Source: Asaia bogorensis (GTDB lineage: Bacteria > Pseudomonadota > Alphaproteobacteria > Acetobacterales > Acetobacteraceae). Taken from it: a stretch of DNA of 64,000 nt. The translations under genes and the position numbers were made by a program. This document shows, one piece after another, positions 29,737 to 38,080 of the stretch (the first letter of the stretch is position 1; every line of letters starts with the position of its first letter). The DNA lies in contig CAMBRC010000004.1 of assembly GCA_945869965.1 (NCBI GenBank), positions 25,309 to 89,308 of the forward strand, given 5' to 3'. The notes under the pieces were generated by a model that was given only the letters and a program-made list of their open reading frames with translations, searched no databases and had not been told where the DNA came from.

Positions 29737-32700
29737 TTAAGCGGCCGAACCGTAGCCGCCACCGCCCGGCGTCTCGATCACAAAACAATCGCCCGGCAGC
29801 AACTCGGCCTGGTCCGTCCCGGTCAGCATTTGCCGGGCACCACCCGCCCGCTCCACCCATTGCCGCCCCGCCGCCCCGTCCGCCCCACCGGCCAGCCCGA
29901 ATGGCGCGACATTGCGTCGCGACGACACGATCACCGCCGTCATCGGCTCCAGGAAGCGGATGCGCCGCACCGCCCCATCCCCGCCATGCCACGTGCCCGC
30001 CCCGCCCGACCCGCGCCGGATGCCGAACAATTCCAGCCGCACGGGATAGCGCAGCTCCAGCACCTCGGGATCGGTCATCCGCGTGTTGGTCATATGCGTC
30101 TGCACCGCCGAGGTCCCGTCAAAACCGTCCCCGGCCCCCAACCCGCCACAGATCGTCTCGTAGTACTGCCGCGTCGCATCGCCGAACAAGAAATTATTCA
30201 TCGTCGCCTGCGAACACGCCAGCGCCCCCAGCGCCCCAAACAGCGCATTGCAGGTCGCCTGCGACACCTCGGTATTCCCCGCCACCACCGCCGCCCCAGG
30301 ATAGGGCGACAGGAACGTCCCAGGCGGGATCACGATCTCGATAGGCTTCAAACACCCATCATTCAACGGAATATCCGACCCCACCAAACACCGGAACACA
30401 TACAACACCGCGGCCCGCGTCACCGCCGGCGGCGCATTGAAATTATCCCCCCGCATCGGCCCGGTGCCGGTGAAATCCACCACCGCCGACCGCGCCGCCT
30501 GGTTCACCGTCACCCGCACCCGCAACGGCGAGCCGTCATCCATCGTATAGTCGAACGACCCATTGCCAATCCGCGCCAGCACCCGCCGCACGCTCTCCTC
30601 GGCGTTATCCATCACATGGATCATGTAGGCCCGCACGGTCCCCCACCCGAACTGCCCAACCACGCGCTGCAACTCCTGCACGCCCTTCTCGTTCGCCGCC
30701 ACCTGCGCCTTGATGTCGGCGACATTCACATCCGGCGAGCGGGCGGGATATTTCGCCCCCGCCAACACCGCGCGAAACTCGGCCTCGCGAAAACGCCCCT
30801 GTTCCACCAACAGGAAATCGTCGATGACGACCCCCTCCTCCTCCAGCGTCCGCGACACCGGCGGCGTCGATCCCGGCGTGATCCCGCCGATATCCGCGTG
30901 ATGCCCGCGCGACCCGACGAAGAACAAGATCTCCCGCCCGGCAACATCAAACACCGGCGTAATCACGGTCACATCCGGCAGATGCGTCCCGCCATTGTAC
31001 GGATTGTTCAGCGCCACCACATCCCCAGGCCGCAGCGTCTCCCCCCGCCACTTCAGCACCGTGCGCACGCTCTCGCCCATGGCACCAAGATGCACCGGCA
31101 CATGCGGCGCATTGGCCACCAGCCCCCCCGTCGCATCAAAGATCGCACACGAAAAATCCAACCGCTCCTTGATGTTCACCGACATCGACGTGTTCTGCAA
31201 AACCGCCCCGGTCTGCTCCGCCACGTTCATGAACAGGTTGTTGAACAACTCCAGCAACACCGGATCCGCCCGCTCCGTCCCCGACGCCGCCACAAACCGC
31301 CGCGCCACCGTCCGCTTCAAGATCATATGATCCAACCCCGTCACCTCGGCCGTCCACCCCGGCTCCACCACCGTCGTCGCATTCGCCTCGCGCACCAGCG
31401 CCGGCCCCGAAACCCGATCCCCCGCCCGCAACGCCGTGCGCTCAAACACCGGCGTCTCGTGCGCCGCCCCCCCGCTCCACATGCTGACCGTATCCACCGC
31501 CGCCGGCAGCCCCACCGTCGCGGCAATCCCGGCCTCCGCCACCACCTCCCCGGCCGACGTCGCCTCCACCGCCACCGCCTCGACAATCAGCGTCCGCCCC
31601 GGCGTCGCAAACCCGAACCGCGCCCGATGCGCCGCGGTAAACGCCGCCTCCACCGCCTCAACCCCCGCGAAATCCACAATCAACGCCGCCTCGGTCCCCG
31701 CGTACCGAACATGCAGCTTCTTCACCAAAACCGCCCGCGCCGGGTCCCCCCCCTGCACCGCCAGCTCCGCCGTAGCCTCCCCCCCCAGCCGCTCCAACAA
31801 CGCCGAAAGCTCCGCCATCACGCCGCCCGAGAGCACCACTTCCACCGCCTGCTCGCGCATCACCGTCTGGTCCGCCAGCCCCATCCCATACGCCGACAAC
31901 ACCCCGGCATACGGGTGAATGAACACCGTCTCCATCCCCAATTCATCCGCCACCAGGCAGGCATGCTGCCCCCCCGCCCCGCCAAAACACTGCAACGCAA
32001 ACTTCGTCGCGTCATGCCCCTTCTGCACCGAAACCTGCTTGATCGCATTGGCCATGTTCGCCACCGCAATCCGCAGATACCCCTCCGCCACCTCCCGCGG
32101 ACCGCGCGCAACCCCGGTCTCCGCCGCGATCTGCTCGGCAAGAGCCGAGAACTTCGCCGCCACGACATCGGCATCCAGCTTCTCATCCCCCCCGGGCCCA
32201 AAAATCGCCGGGAAATGATCCGGCTGGATCTTGCCCACGCAAACATTGGCATCCGTCACCGCCAACGGCCCGCCGCGCCGGTAACACGCCGGCCCCGGAT
32301 TGGCCCCCGCACTATCCGGCCCCACCCGAAACCGCCCAGCCTCAAAATGGAGAATAGACCCCCCCCCAGCCGCCACCGTATTGATCGCCATCATCGGCGC
32401 CCGCATCCGCACGCCCGCCACCGCCGTCTCGAACGCCCGCTCGAACGCCCCGTCATACAGCGCCACATCCGTCGACGTGCCGCCCATATCAAATCCGATA
32501 ATCCGCGAAATCCCGGCCATCGCCGCCGTCCGCGCCGCCCCCACGATCCCCCCCGCCGGCCCCGACAAAATCGCATCCTTGCCCTGGAACCGATGCGCCT
32601 CCGCCAGCCCGCCATGCGACTGCATGAAATACAGCTTCACGCCCGAAAGCTCGCTCGCCACCTGCTCCACATACCGCCGCAGGATCGGCGACAGATACGC

Positions 32701-33327
32701 GTCCACCACCGTCGTATCCCCGCGCGGCACCAGCCGCAGCAGCGGGCTCACCGTATGGCTCGTCGAAACCTGGCTGAACCCCGCCTCGCGCGCCAACTCC
32801 GCCAGCCGCGCCTCATGCGCCGGATATTTCCATGCGTGCATCAACACGATCGCCACCGCCTGGATGCCGCGCGCGCGCACCTCCCGAAACGACGCCCGGG
32901 CAGAATCCTCATCCAGCGCCTCGATCTCCGCCCCGTGCACATCCACCCGCCCGGCAACCTCGACCACGTCCTCGTACAACAGCGTCGGCAGCACCACATT
33001 CAAATCGAACAACCGCGGCCGCGCCTGGTTGCCAATCCGCAAAATATCGGTGAACCCCCGGTTCACCACCAGCAGCGTCCGCTCCCCCTGCCGCTCCAAC
33101 AGCGCATTGGTCGCAACCGTCGTGCCCATCTTCACGCAGTCCACCAGCCCGGCGGGGATCGGCATCTCCAGCGGCACCCCGAGCACCGTCTTGATCCCCG
33201 CAATCGCCGCATCGCGATACCGTCCGGGATTCTCGCTCAACAGCTTATGCGTCGACAGCCGCCCCACGGGATCGCGCGCCACGATATCGGTGAAGGTGCC
33301 GCCACGGTCGACCCAGAACTGCCACAT
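29737..33327 (-). CDS. Hydantoinase/5-oxoprolinase family protein (HyuA-HyuB fusion type)
   Basis: A 1196-residue cytosolic ATP-dependent cyclic amide hydrolase. The N-terminal hydantoinase A-like half starts WQFWVDRGGTFTDIVA and contains the ATPase segments IIGFDMGGTSTDVALYDG and GGAGGQHACLVADELG. The hydantoinase B-like half starts near residue 680 (DPVLLELFNNLFMNVAEQTG), with NDPYNGG-like NNPYNGGTHLPDVTV. This single-chain form corresponds to eukaryote-like 5-oxoprolinase (5-oxoproline to glutamate), though hydantoins or acetone-type substrates are possible for the family. The ATG at 33327 has GGGA upstream and fits the domain start. AsmA follows 12 nt later. It is divergent from the AMP-ligase gene. 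Confidence 0.9.
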   Translation of the reverse strand: MWQFWVDRGGTFTDIVARDPVGRLSTHKLLSENPGRYRDAAIAGIKTVLGVPLEMPIPAGLVDCVKMGTTVATNALLERQGERTLLVVNRGFTDILRIGNQARPRLFDLNVVLPTLLYEDVVEVAGRVDVHGAEIEALDEDSARASFREVRARGIQAVAIVLMHAWKYPAHEARLAELAREAGFSQVSTSHTVSPLLRLVPRGDTTVVDAYLSPILRRYVEQVASELSGVKLYFMQSHGGLAEAHRFQGKDAILSGPAGGIVGAARTAAMAGISRIIGFDMGGTSTDVALYDGAFERAFETAVAGVRMRAPMMAINTVAAGGGSILHFEAGRFRVGPDSAGANPGPACYRRGGPLAVTDANVCVGKIQPDHFPAIFGPGGDEKLDADVVAAKFSALAEQIAAETGVARGPREVAEGYLRIAVANMANAIKQVSVQKGHDATKFALQCFGGAGGQHACLVADELGMETVFIHPYAGVLSAYGMGLADQTVMREQAVEVVLSGGVMAELSALLERLGGEATAELAVQGGDPARAVLVKKLHVRYAGTEAALIVDFAGVEAVEAAFTAAHRARFGFATPGRTLIVEAVAVEATSAGEVVAEAGIAATVGLPAAVDTVSMWSGGAAHETPVFERTALRAGDRVSGPALVREANATTVVEPGWTAEVTGLDHMILKRTVARRFVAASGTERADPVLLELFNNLFMNVAEQTGAVLQNTSMSVNIKERLDFSCAIFDATGGLVANAPHVPVHLGAMGESVRTVLKWRGETLRPGDVVALNNPYNGGTHLPDVTVITPVFDVAGREILFFVGSRGHHADIGGITPGSTPPVSRTLEEEGVVIDDFLLVEQGRFREAEFRAVLAGAKYPARSPDVNVADIKAQVAANEKGVQELQRVVGQFGWGTVRAYMIHVMDNAEESVRRVLARIGNGSFDYTMDDGSPLRVRVTVNQAARSAVVDFTGTGPMRGDNFNAPPAVTRAAVLYVFRCLVGSDIPLNDGCLKPIEIVIPPGTFLSPYPGAAVVAGNTEVSQATCNALFGALGALACSQATMNNFLFGDATRQYYETICGGLGAGDGFDGTSAVQTHMTNTRMTDPEVLELRYPVRLELFGIRRGSGGAGTWHGGDGAVRRIRFLEPMTAVIVSSRRNVAPFGLAGGADGAAGRQWVERAGGARQMLTGTDQAELLPGDCFVIETPGGGGYGSAA

Positions 33328-33442
33328 GATCCCGCAAAACCCCTTCTGCACGCGCCCGACAACAGAACGCACACGTTATCAATTACTTAGTCCTGACCTT
33401 ATACAGACCCCAAGCCCCCCGGCCAAGCCACGCCGCTAAATC

Positions 33443-33562
33443 GGACAAAGTTTTTTTCTTCTTTTTGTTCACAAAAAGAAGAACCTTCCTGCGCTTTCCC
33501 GCAGACGGCGTGAAGAAGTAAAGCAAGTGCTTCTTTTTGAAAAAAGAAGCAAAAATTTTTAT
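33443..33562. repeat. Family A repeats, forward and reverse, in a divergent promoter region
   Basis: A forward copy (33443-33482, AAAG, T-run, CTTCTTTTTG/CAAAAAGAAG) and a reverse copy (33529-33562) are separated by about 46 bp. They fill much of the 286-bp gap between the oxoprolinase start (33327) and the AMP-ligase start (33614). No clear promoter could be picked out in the remainder. Confidence 0.8.
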
Positions 33563-33613
33563 CCACAAGATTTTCCCGGCCAGCACTTATCGCCGCCGCG
33601 CCGCCGGGCCAGG

Positions 33614-35218
33614 ATGACGCGAACAGCCGAAAGCGCCGCCATGATCCCCGAAACCGCCTGGCGCAGCACACCCGCCGGGTCCGGCCCGGGCGCCGAGACC
33701 TGTTCCATCCCGGCCATCCTTGACCGCGCCGCCCGGGAACATGGCGACGCGCCCGCCCTGGCCAGCCTCGGCGAAACCATCACCTTCACCGAACTGCGCA
33801 ACCAGGTTCGCACCATCGGCCATGCGGTCGCCCAGGCCGTCCCGCCCAGCGCCACCGTGGCAACCCTGTTCCCCCACAGCCCCTCCGGCATCGCCGCCAT
33901 CCTCGGCTGCCTGGTCTCCGGCCGCCTCTGTATCCCGCTGAATGCAGGCGAACCGCCCGACCGCCTCGCCCTGCTGCTCGAAGACGCCGCCCCCGCCCTC
34001 GTCCTGGCCGCGCACAACCCCGGCACCATCCGCTTCCTCAACCCGGCCGCCCTGGCCCCGGCCGCCCTGGCCCCGGCCGCCCTGGCCCCGGCCGCCCTGG
34101 CCCCAGCCCCCGCCGCCTGGCAGCCGCCCGGCCGCGATCCTGACAGCCCCTGCGTGGTCCACTTCACCTCCGGCAGCTCGGGCCGCCCCAAGGGCATCGT
34201 CATGTCGCAGTACTCCGTGCTGCACCGTGCCCTGCACTGCGTCGACGACATCGGCCTGCGCCGCGGCGACCGCCTGTTGGCGACAACCACCGCCAGCGTC
34301 GGCTCCGGCCTCAGCTTCGTCTTGGCCGCCCTGGCCGCCGGCGCCACCCTGGCCGTCGTCGACATCGCCACCGAGGGCGCCAACGCCTTGCTCCGCCTGG
34401 CCGCGCGCGAGCGGATCACCGTGCTCATCGCCAACGCCAACATCTCCCGCAGCCTGACCGGACTGCCGGCCGCGCCGCGCGCCTTCGCCGCCTTGCGTCT
34501 CCTGCGTTGCGGCGCCATGTCGCTGCCGGCGGCCGACATCCGCCGCTTCCGCGCCCGGCTGCCAATGGACTGCGCCATCAGCCATACCTACGCCTCCACC
34601 GAGGCGTCGGTGATCGCCGCCGCGATCGTCCCGCACGGTGCCGAAGACCTCACGCCTGCCAGCAGCGAAGCGCCCAACGTCGCCGCCGGCACCATCGCGC
34701 CCGGCCAGCAATACGCCCTGCTCGACCAGGACGATCGCCCGGTGCCCGACGGCACGCCTGGCGAAATGGTCCTGCGCGGCCGCCATATAGCGCTCGGCGA
34801 ATGGCGCCTCGGCACGCTCCACCCGGGCCGCATGACCCCCGACCCCGCCCGACCGCACAGCCGCATCTTCCGCACCGGCGACATCATGCGCCTGGACCGC
34901 GCCGGCCTGCTCCATTTCGTCGGCCGCGCCGACCGGCAGGTGAAAAACAACGGCGTCCGCATCGAACCGGCCGAGATCGAAGCCGTGCTGCGCAGCGCCG
35001 CGGGTGTCAGCGACGCCGCCGTGGTCACCGACGAAGCCGGCCGCCTGCACGCCTTCGTCGCCGGCCCCGACACAGTGCGCCCCACCCTCGCCGAGCACCT
35101 CCGCGCCCGCCTGCCCCCCACCCTCCGCCCGGCCCGCATCACCATGCTGCCCGCCCTGCCGCTGCTGCCCAGCGGCGAGACCGACCTGCAAGCCCTGCGC
35201 ACCCGCACCGCCCAATAG
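33614..35218 (+). CDS. AMP-binding (adenylate-forming) enzyme with altered C-terminal motif
   Basis: A stand-alone adenylate-forming enzyme of about 534 residues, expected to activate a carboxylic acid with ATP. The P-loop-like core motif is TSGSSGRPKG (A3), followed by YASTEA (A5), RTGDIMRLDRAG (A7) and GRADRQVKNNGVRIEPAEIE (A8). At the end, where active enzymes have P-x-G-K with the catalytic lysine, this protein reads LPSGETDL, with Glu in place of Lys. Around residue 145-165 is a run of AALAP units from a 15-bp tandem repeat. The start is uncertain: ATG 33614 has AGG directly before it and ATG 33641 is possible. No carrier protein or partner genes are adjacent, and the substrate is unknown. 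It may be a ligase with altered chemistry or an acyl-binding relic. Confidence 0.78.
   Translation: MTRTAESAAMIPETAWRSTPAGSGPGAETCSIPAILDRAAREHGDAPALASLGETITFTELRNQVRTIGHAVAQAVPPSATVATLFPHSPSGIAAILGCLVSGRLCIPLNAGEPPDRLALLLEDAAPALVLAAHNPGTIRFLNPAALAPAALAPAALAPAALAPAPAAWQPPGRDPDSPCVVHFTSGSSGRPKGIVMSQYSVLHRALHCVDDIGLRRGDRLLATTTASVGSGLSFVLAALAAGATLAVVDIATEGANALLRLAARERITVLIANANISRSLTGLPAAPRAFAALRLLRCGAMSLPAADIRRFRARLPMDCAISHTYASTEASVIAAAIVPHGAEDLTPASSEAPNVAAGTIAPGQQYALLDQDDRPVPDGTPGEMVLRGRHIALGEWRLGTLHPGRMTPDPARPHSRIFRTGDIMRLDRAGLLHFVGRADRQVKNNGVRIEPAEIEAVLRSAAGVSDAAVVTDEAGRLHAFVAGPDTVRPTLAEHLRARLPPTLRPARITMLPALPLLPSGETDLQALRTRTAQ
34046..34105 (+). repeat. 15-bp in-frame tandem repeat (4 copies) in the AMP-ligase gene
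   Basis: The unit GCCGCCCTGGCCCCG occurs four times in a row, the last copy with one change, and encodes AALAP repeats between the N-terminal subdomain and the A3 motif. Copy number could vary between strains without breaking the frame. Confidence 0.9.
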
Positions 35219-35354
35219 CCCCGCCATGAAAGGGGTTCCAAGCGCCCCCGGCCCTGCGCCACCGGAGGCTCGCTTGCTCACCTGCCTGCCCCATCCCCCC
35301 AACACGCGTTTTGCGAAAATTCACCGCTCCATGGTATTGCCCCCCATGCGTTGA

Positions 35355-36173
35355 ATGGGTGACCGCTTCGTGTGGGGCAAGATTATCGGCGGGGTGGCCG
35401 GCTTCGCCATCGGTGGCCCGGTTGGCGCAATCGCCGGCGTCGCACTCGGCCACGCGGCCGATAGCGGCGGCGCCGGCCGTATCGGCATAGCCGGGCGCAA
35501 CGCCGCCGCCGGCCTGTTCGCCCCGTCGGGCCCGAGCGGCCGGACCTCCCCCTTTGCCGCCCCCAAAGCACTCGGCCGCGAACAGGTCTTCGCCATCGGC
35601 GTGGTGGTCATCTCGGCCAAGCTCGCCAAATGCGACGGCCCGGTGAACCGGGCGGAAATCGACGAGTTCAAGCGCCACTTCCGCGTCCCGGCAACCGCCG
35701 CGCGCGACGTCGGCCGGCTGTTCGACCAGGCCCGCGAAAGCCCCGAAAGCGCCGATGGCTATGCCTTGCACATGGGCGAGGCCTTCAGCGACAACCTCGG
35801 CGTGCTCGATGACGTGCTCGCCGCCCTGTTCACCATCGCCCGTGCCGACAAGCCGCTGAACGGCGCCGAACAGGCCTTCCTGGAAGGCATCTGGCGCAAT
35901 TTCGGCCTCGGCCAGGACTCCTGGGCGCGGGCCATCGGCCGCACCCGCCCCACCCGCGCCGTGCCGGAAGACGACCCCTACGCCGTCCTCGGCGTCCCCC
36001 CGGACATCGACGACAACGCCCTGCGCGCCGCCTGGCGCCAGCTGATGCGCGAAAACCACCCGGACACCCTGGCCAGCCGCGGCGTCCCCGCCGAATTCAT
36101 CGCCCGCGCCAGCGACAAAGTGGCCAAAATCAACGCCGCCTGGGACATCATCAAGCGGCGGCGCGGGCTTTAG
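35355..36173 (+). CDS. TerB and J-domain protein (DjlA-like)
   Basis: A 272-residue protein with a short glycine-rich hydrophobic N-terminus (IIGGVAGFAIGGPVGAIAGVALG), a TerB-like helical domain at about residues 75-195 (VFAIGVVVISAKLAKCDGPV, FTIARADKPLNGAEQAFLEGIW) and a C-terminal J domain at about 205-270. The HPD tripeptide of the J domain is intact in MRENHPDTLASRG, so it can stimulate DnaK. The layout matches the DjlA/TerB-DnaJ group, membrane-associated co-chaperones. The Gly-rich segment may insert into or cross the membrane. It stands alone, with a family A hairpin 14 nt after its stop. Confidence 0.88.
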   Translation: MGDRFVWGKIIGGVAGFAIGGPVGAIAGVALGHAADSGGAGRIGIAGRNAAAGLFAPSGPSGRTSPFAAPKALGREQVFAIGVVVISAKLAKCDGPVNRAEIDEFKRHFRVPATAARDVGRLFDQARESPESADGYALHMGEAFSDNLGVLDDVLAALFTIARADKPLNGAEQAFLEGIWRNFGLGQDSWARAIGRTRPTRAVPEDDPYAVLGVPPDIDDNALRAAWRQLMRENHPDTLASRGVPAEFIARASDKVAKINAAWDIIKRRRGL

Positions 36174-36187
36174 GCAAGCGAGCAAGC

Positions 36188-36230
36188 CTTCTTTTTGTGA
36201 ACAAAAAGAAGCAAAAAAACTTTATCCATC
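36188..36230 (-). repeat. Family A hairpin repeat (reverse)
   Basis: Perfect CTTCTTTTTG/CAAAAAGAAG hairpin, A-run and CTTTATCCAT, just after the TerB-DnaJ stop and 55 nt before the regulatory block of the small gene at 36356. Confidence 0.85.
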
Positions 36231-36284
36231 AGACTCGTAGGTCGGATAAGTGCCGCGCCATCCGATTCCTGCCCGCGGCCGGGT

Positions 36285-36347
36285 GGAAATATTTTTTCCG
36301 CAATACGCCAATTTTTCCTTGTTATCCCACCGTCTGTCCTATATTCT
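36285..36347 (+). promoter_or_regulatory. Promoter region of the small gene at 36356
   Basis: An inverted repeat GGAAA-5 nt-TTTCC (36285-36299) is followed by CAATACGCCAA, closely resembling GGGAA-TTCCC and CAATCCGCCAA before carA. Then come a -35-like TTGTTA (36319-36324), a 17-bp spacer and a -10-like TATTCT (36342-36347). The ATG is 8 nt further, again implying a leaderless message. Confidence 0.5.
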
Positions 36348-36355
36348 ATCCACAC

Positions 36356-36856
36356 ATGTCAATCCAACCACCCCCGCTGGCCACCCGCTTCGCCAGCCTC
36401 CACGCCACCATCGCAGCCTGCCCCTACCGGGGTTGGCTGCCCCGGTCTCTGCACGCCCTGATTTTGGCCGCCCTCGCGCGCGTCTTCGGCCGTCTGGAAC
36501 AACTTCTCCTGCTCTGGCAAGCAGGCCAGCTCCCCACCCCAAAATCCCGTCCTCCCGAACGACGTGAAGGACCCACGCTTCCTTCCTCCCCCCGCCAGCC
36601 CAAAGCCACCGGGATCACGCGCCGTGCCCACACCCGCCACAACGCCACCTGCCACAGCGCCGCCCGCGCGCCCTTTGGCTTGGCAGCCATACCCGCGTCC
36701 AACCCCAGCGCCGCGCCATCCGCCGCCATCAAACCCGGCCCCCATTCGCGCCCCGCCCCCATCCGCGCCCCAGCCGGCCGATGTCCAAGCCCCCGCCAAA
36801 AGCGCCCCATCGCGGGGACGCCGATCCGCGCCTATATTGTTACGATATCGAATTAA
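36356..36856 (+). CDS. Small Ala/Pro/Arg-rich hypothetical protein, paralogue of 7050-7448
   Basis: Function unknown; 166 residues. The N-terminal 60 residues align without gaps to the minus-strand product at 7448-7050, with 34 identities, including WLPRSLHALI and LARVFGRLEQLLLLWQ. This may form an amphipathic or membrane-touching helix. The C-terminal 100 residues are low-complexity Pro/Ala/Arg and end AYIVTISN. The ATG at 36356 agrees with the paralogue's start and the promoter spacing; no ribosome binding site is present. It lies directly upstream of rnpB, and its stop falls inside the conserved GTTACGATATC tag. The low-complexity tail may not be selected as protein, so the C-terminal extent is less sure than the N-terminus. 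Confidence 0.6.
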   Translation: MSIQPPPLATRFASLHATIAACPYRGWLPRSLHALILAALARVFGRLEQLLLLWQAGQLPTPKSRPPERREGPTLPSSPRQPKATGITRRAHTRHNATCHSAARAPFGLAAIPASNPSAAPSAAIKPGPHSRPAPIRAPAGRCPSPRQKRPIAGTPIRAYIVTISN

Positions 36857-36862
36857 CTAACC
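36839..36862 (+). other. Conserved 3' tag, copy 2 (GTTACGATATC...TTAACTAACC)
   Basis: Nearly identical to the minus-strand segment at 6979-7003. It overlaps the last codons and stop of the small gene and ends about 40 nt before the likely 5' end of RNase P RNA. It could be a shared 3' tail of the small-gene family or a promoter element; the spacing to rnpB argues against a simple -10/-35 role. Confidence 0.6.
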
Positions 36863-36902
36863 ACGCCATCCCTTGACGCCCCCAACCGAACGGCGCATCT
36901 CC

Positions 36903-37320
36903 GGCCCCTGCCAGACGGCTGGACGGCCGCTGCCGGGGGCAACCCCGGTGGAGGAAAGTCCGGGCTCCACGGAAATACGGTGCCGGCTAACCGCCGGCGG
37001 GGGCGACCCCAGGGAAAGTGCCACAGAAAACAAACCTCCCGCGCAAGGGCTCGCCCCCCGCGGGCAAGGGCGAAACGGTGCGGTAAGAGCGCACCGCGCC
37101 CCTGGCAACAGGGGCGGCAGGGCAAACCCCACCGGGAGCAAGACCGAATAGGGGCGACCGGCGTGGTGCCAAAAGGCACGGACGCAGGGGCATTTCCGCC
37201 CCGCCGCCCGGGTTGGTCGCGCGAGGCGCGCAGCAATGCGCGTCCCAGAGGAATGGCCGTCCAACTGCCCGCAAGGGCGGCGGACAGAACCCGGCTTACA
37301 GGCCGTCTGGCAGACTGGCC
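36903..37320 (+). ncRNA. rnpB: RNase P RNA component (bacterial type A)
   Basis: This is the catalytic RNA of RNase P, which removes 5' leaders from pre-tRNAs. The universal core is present: GAGGAAAGTCCGGGCTCC at 36951, and near the 3' end AGAGGAATGGCCGTC, ACAGAACCCGGCTTACAGG. The terminal helix P1 is a perfect 12-bp pairing of CTGCCAGACGGC (36908-36919) with GCCGTCTGGCAG (37302-37313). The ends given are approximate and based on P1 plus flanking GC pairs. It lies between the small hypothetical gene and mraZ, on the same strand. Confidence 0.95.
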
Positions 37321-37349
37321 TAAATAAAGCGAGCGGCCCTAAATTTAAG

Positions 37350-37490
37350 TTGACACAACCCGACTCGCCGTTGCCAACATGTTCTCGCAACCCGACGCAA
37401 AGGCTTGAATCCGCACTGAATCCACTTCCGTCACAGCCCGCCCCGCATAGCGCGACGCGCCTCTGACCCACGAAGTGGGGCAATTTCCCA
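37350..37490 (+). promoter_or_regulatory. mraZ upstream region: possible -35 and GTGGG-type sites
   Basis: A consensus TTGACA at 37350-37355 is present, but no convincing -10 lies at the right distance. At 37467-37490, CCCAC, GTGGGG and TCCCA follow each other within 24 bp. They could be MraZ-box-like half-sites, since MraZ binds TGGG-containing repeats and represses its own operon, although the spacing differs from classical direct repeats. The rest of the 298-bp gap from 37321 to 37618 shows nothing further. Confidence 0.3.
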
Positions 37491-37618
37491 TAAATTGCCA
37501 TGGACTCACCGCCCGCACCCGGCGATACTGCCGACGGTCCGGCGACGCGCGCGCAATGCCGGTTCCGGCCGTGCCGCACGATCGTTTGAACCCCGGGCAC
37601 AAGGACAGCACAGCAGGG

Positions 37619-38080
37619 ATGACCCAGTTCAAGGGCACCCATCTGGTTCGCCGGGACGGAAAGGGCCGCGTGTCCATTCCGTCGGCGTTCCGTGACGTCC
37701 TGAACGGCGAGCACATCACCAACCGCCCCTTGGTCCTGCGCCCCTCGCACAAGCACGCCTGCATCGAGGGCTGGCACCCCGACGCCTTCAACGCCCAAGG
37801 CACCCTGGTCCAGCAACTCCCCCGCTTCAGCGACGAGGAGGAAGACCTCGCCCTGGCCCTCTACTCCGACGCCGCCGACGCCGAACCCGACAAGGAAGGC
37901 CGCATCGTCCTGCCGCGCACCCTGGCCGAACACGCCGGCCTCGGCGAAGAGGTCGCCTTCATCGGCGCCGGCAGCCACTTCCAGATCTGGGAACCCCAGG
38001 CCGCCCACCGCCGCATCGCCGAAGCCCGCGAACGCGCCCGCGTCCTGCGCATGACCCTGCCTGTGGCAGCCGGCAAATGA
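37619..38080 (+). CDS. mraZ: Division/cell wall cluster transcriptional repressor MraZ
   Basis: A 153-residue protein of two SpoVT/AbrB-like MraZ domains. The first holds [21 protein letters not shown], the second [28 protein letters not shown]. MraZ forms a ring that binds TGGG-type repeats upstream of the cluster and regulates it. ATG 37619 is used because the domain begins directly afterwards and AGCAGGG precedes it. It is the first gene of the cluster; its stop overlaps the rsmH start (ATGA). Confidence 0.95.
   Translation: MTQFKGTHLVRRDGKGRVSIPSAFRDVLNGEHITNRPLVLRPSHKHACIEGWHPDAFNAQGTLVQQLPRFSDEEEDLALALYSDAADAEPDKEGRIVLPRTLAEHAGLGEEVAFIGAGSHFQIWEPQAAHRRIAEARERARVLRMTLPVAAGK

Noticed and set aside
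29713..33390. A 1225-residue open frame on the plus strand opposite the oxoprolinase and AsmA ends
   Set aside because: It is antisense to a well-matched gene, is extremely Arg/His/Pro rich and resembles no family. Long shadow frames are expected in DNA of this GC content.
36839..36862. Conserved GTTACGATATC tag as the rnpB promoter
   Set aside because: It lies about 40 nt before the RNA 5' end, lacks a convincing -10/-35 pair, and the other copy is tied to the small paralogous gene. Left as unassigned.
37501..37618. N-terminal extension of MraZ
   Set aside because: The open frame upstream has no similarity to MraZ, whose first domain starts right after ATG 37619.
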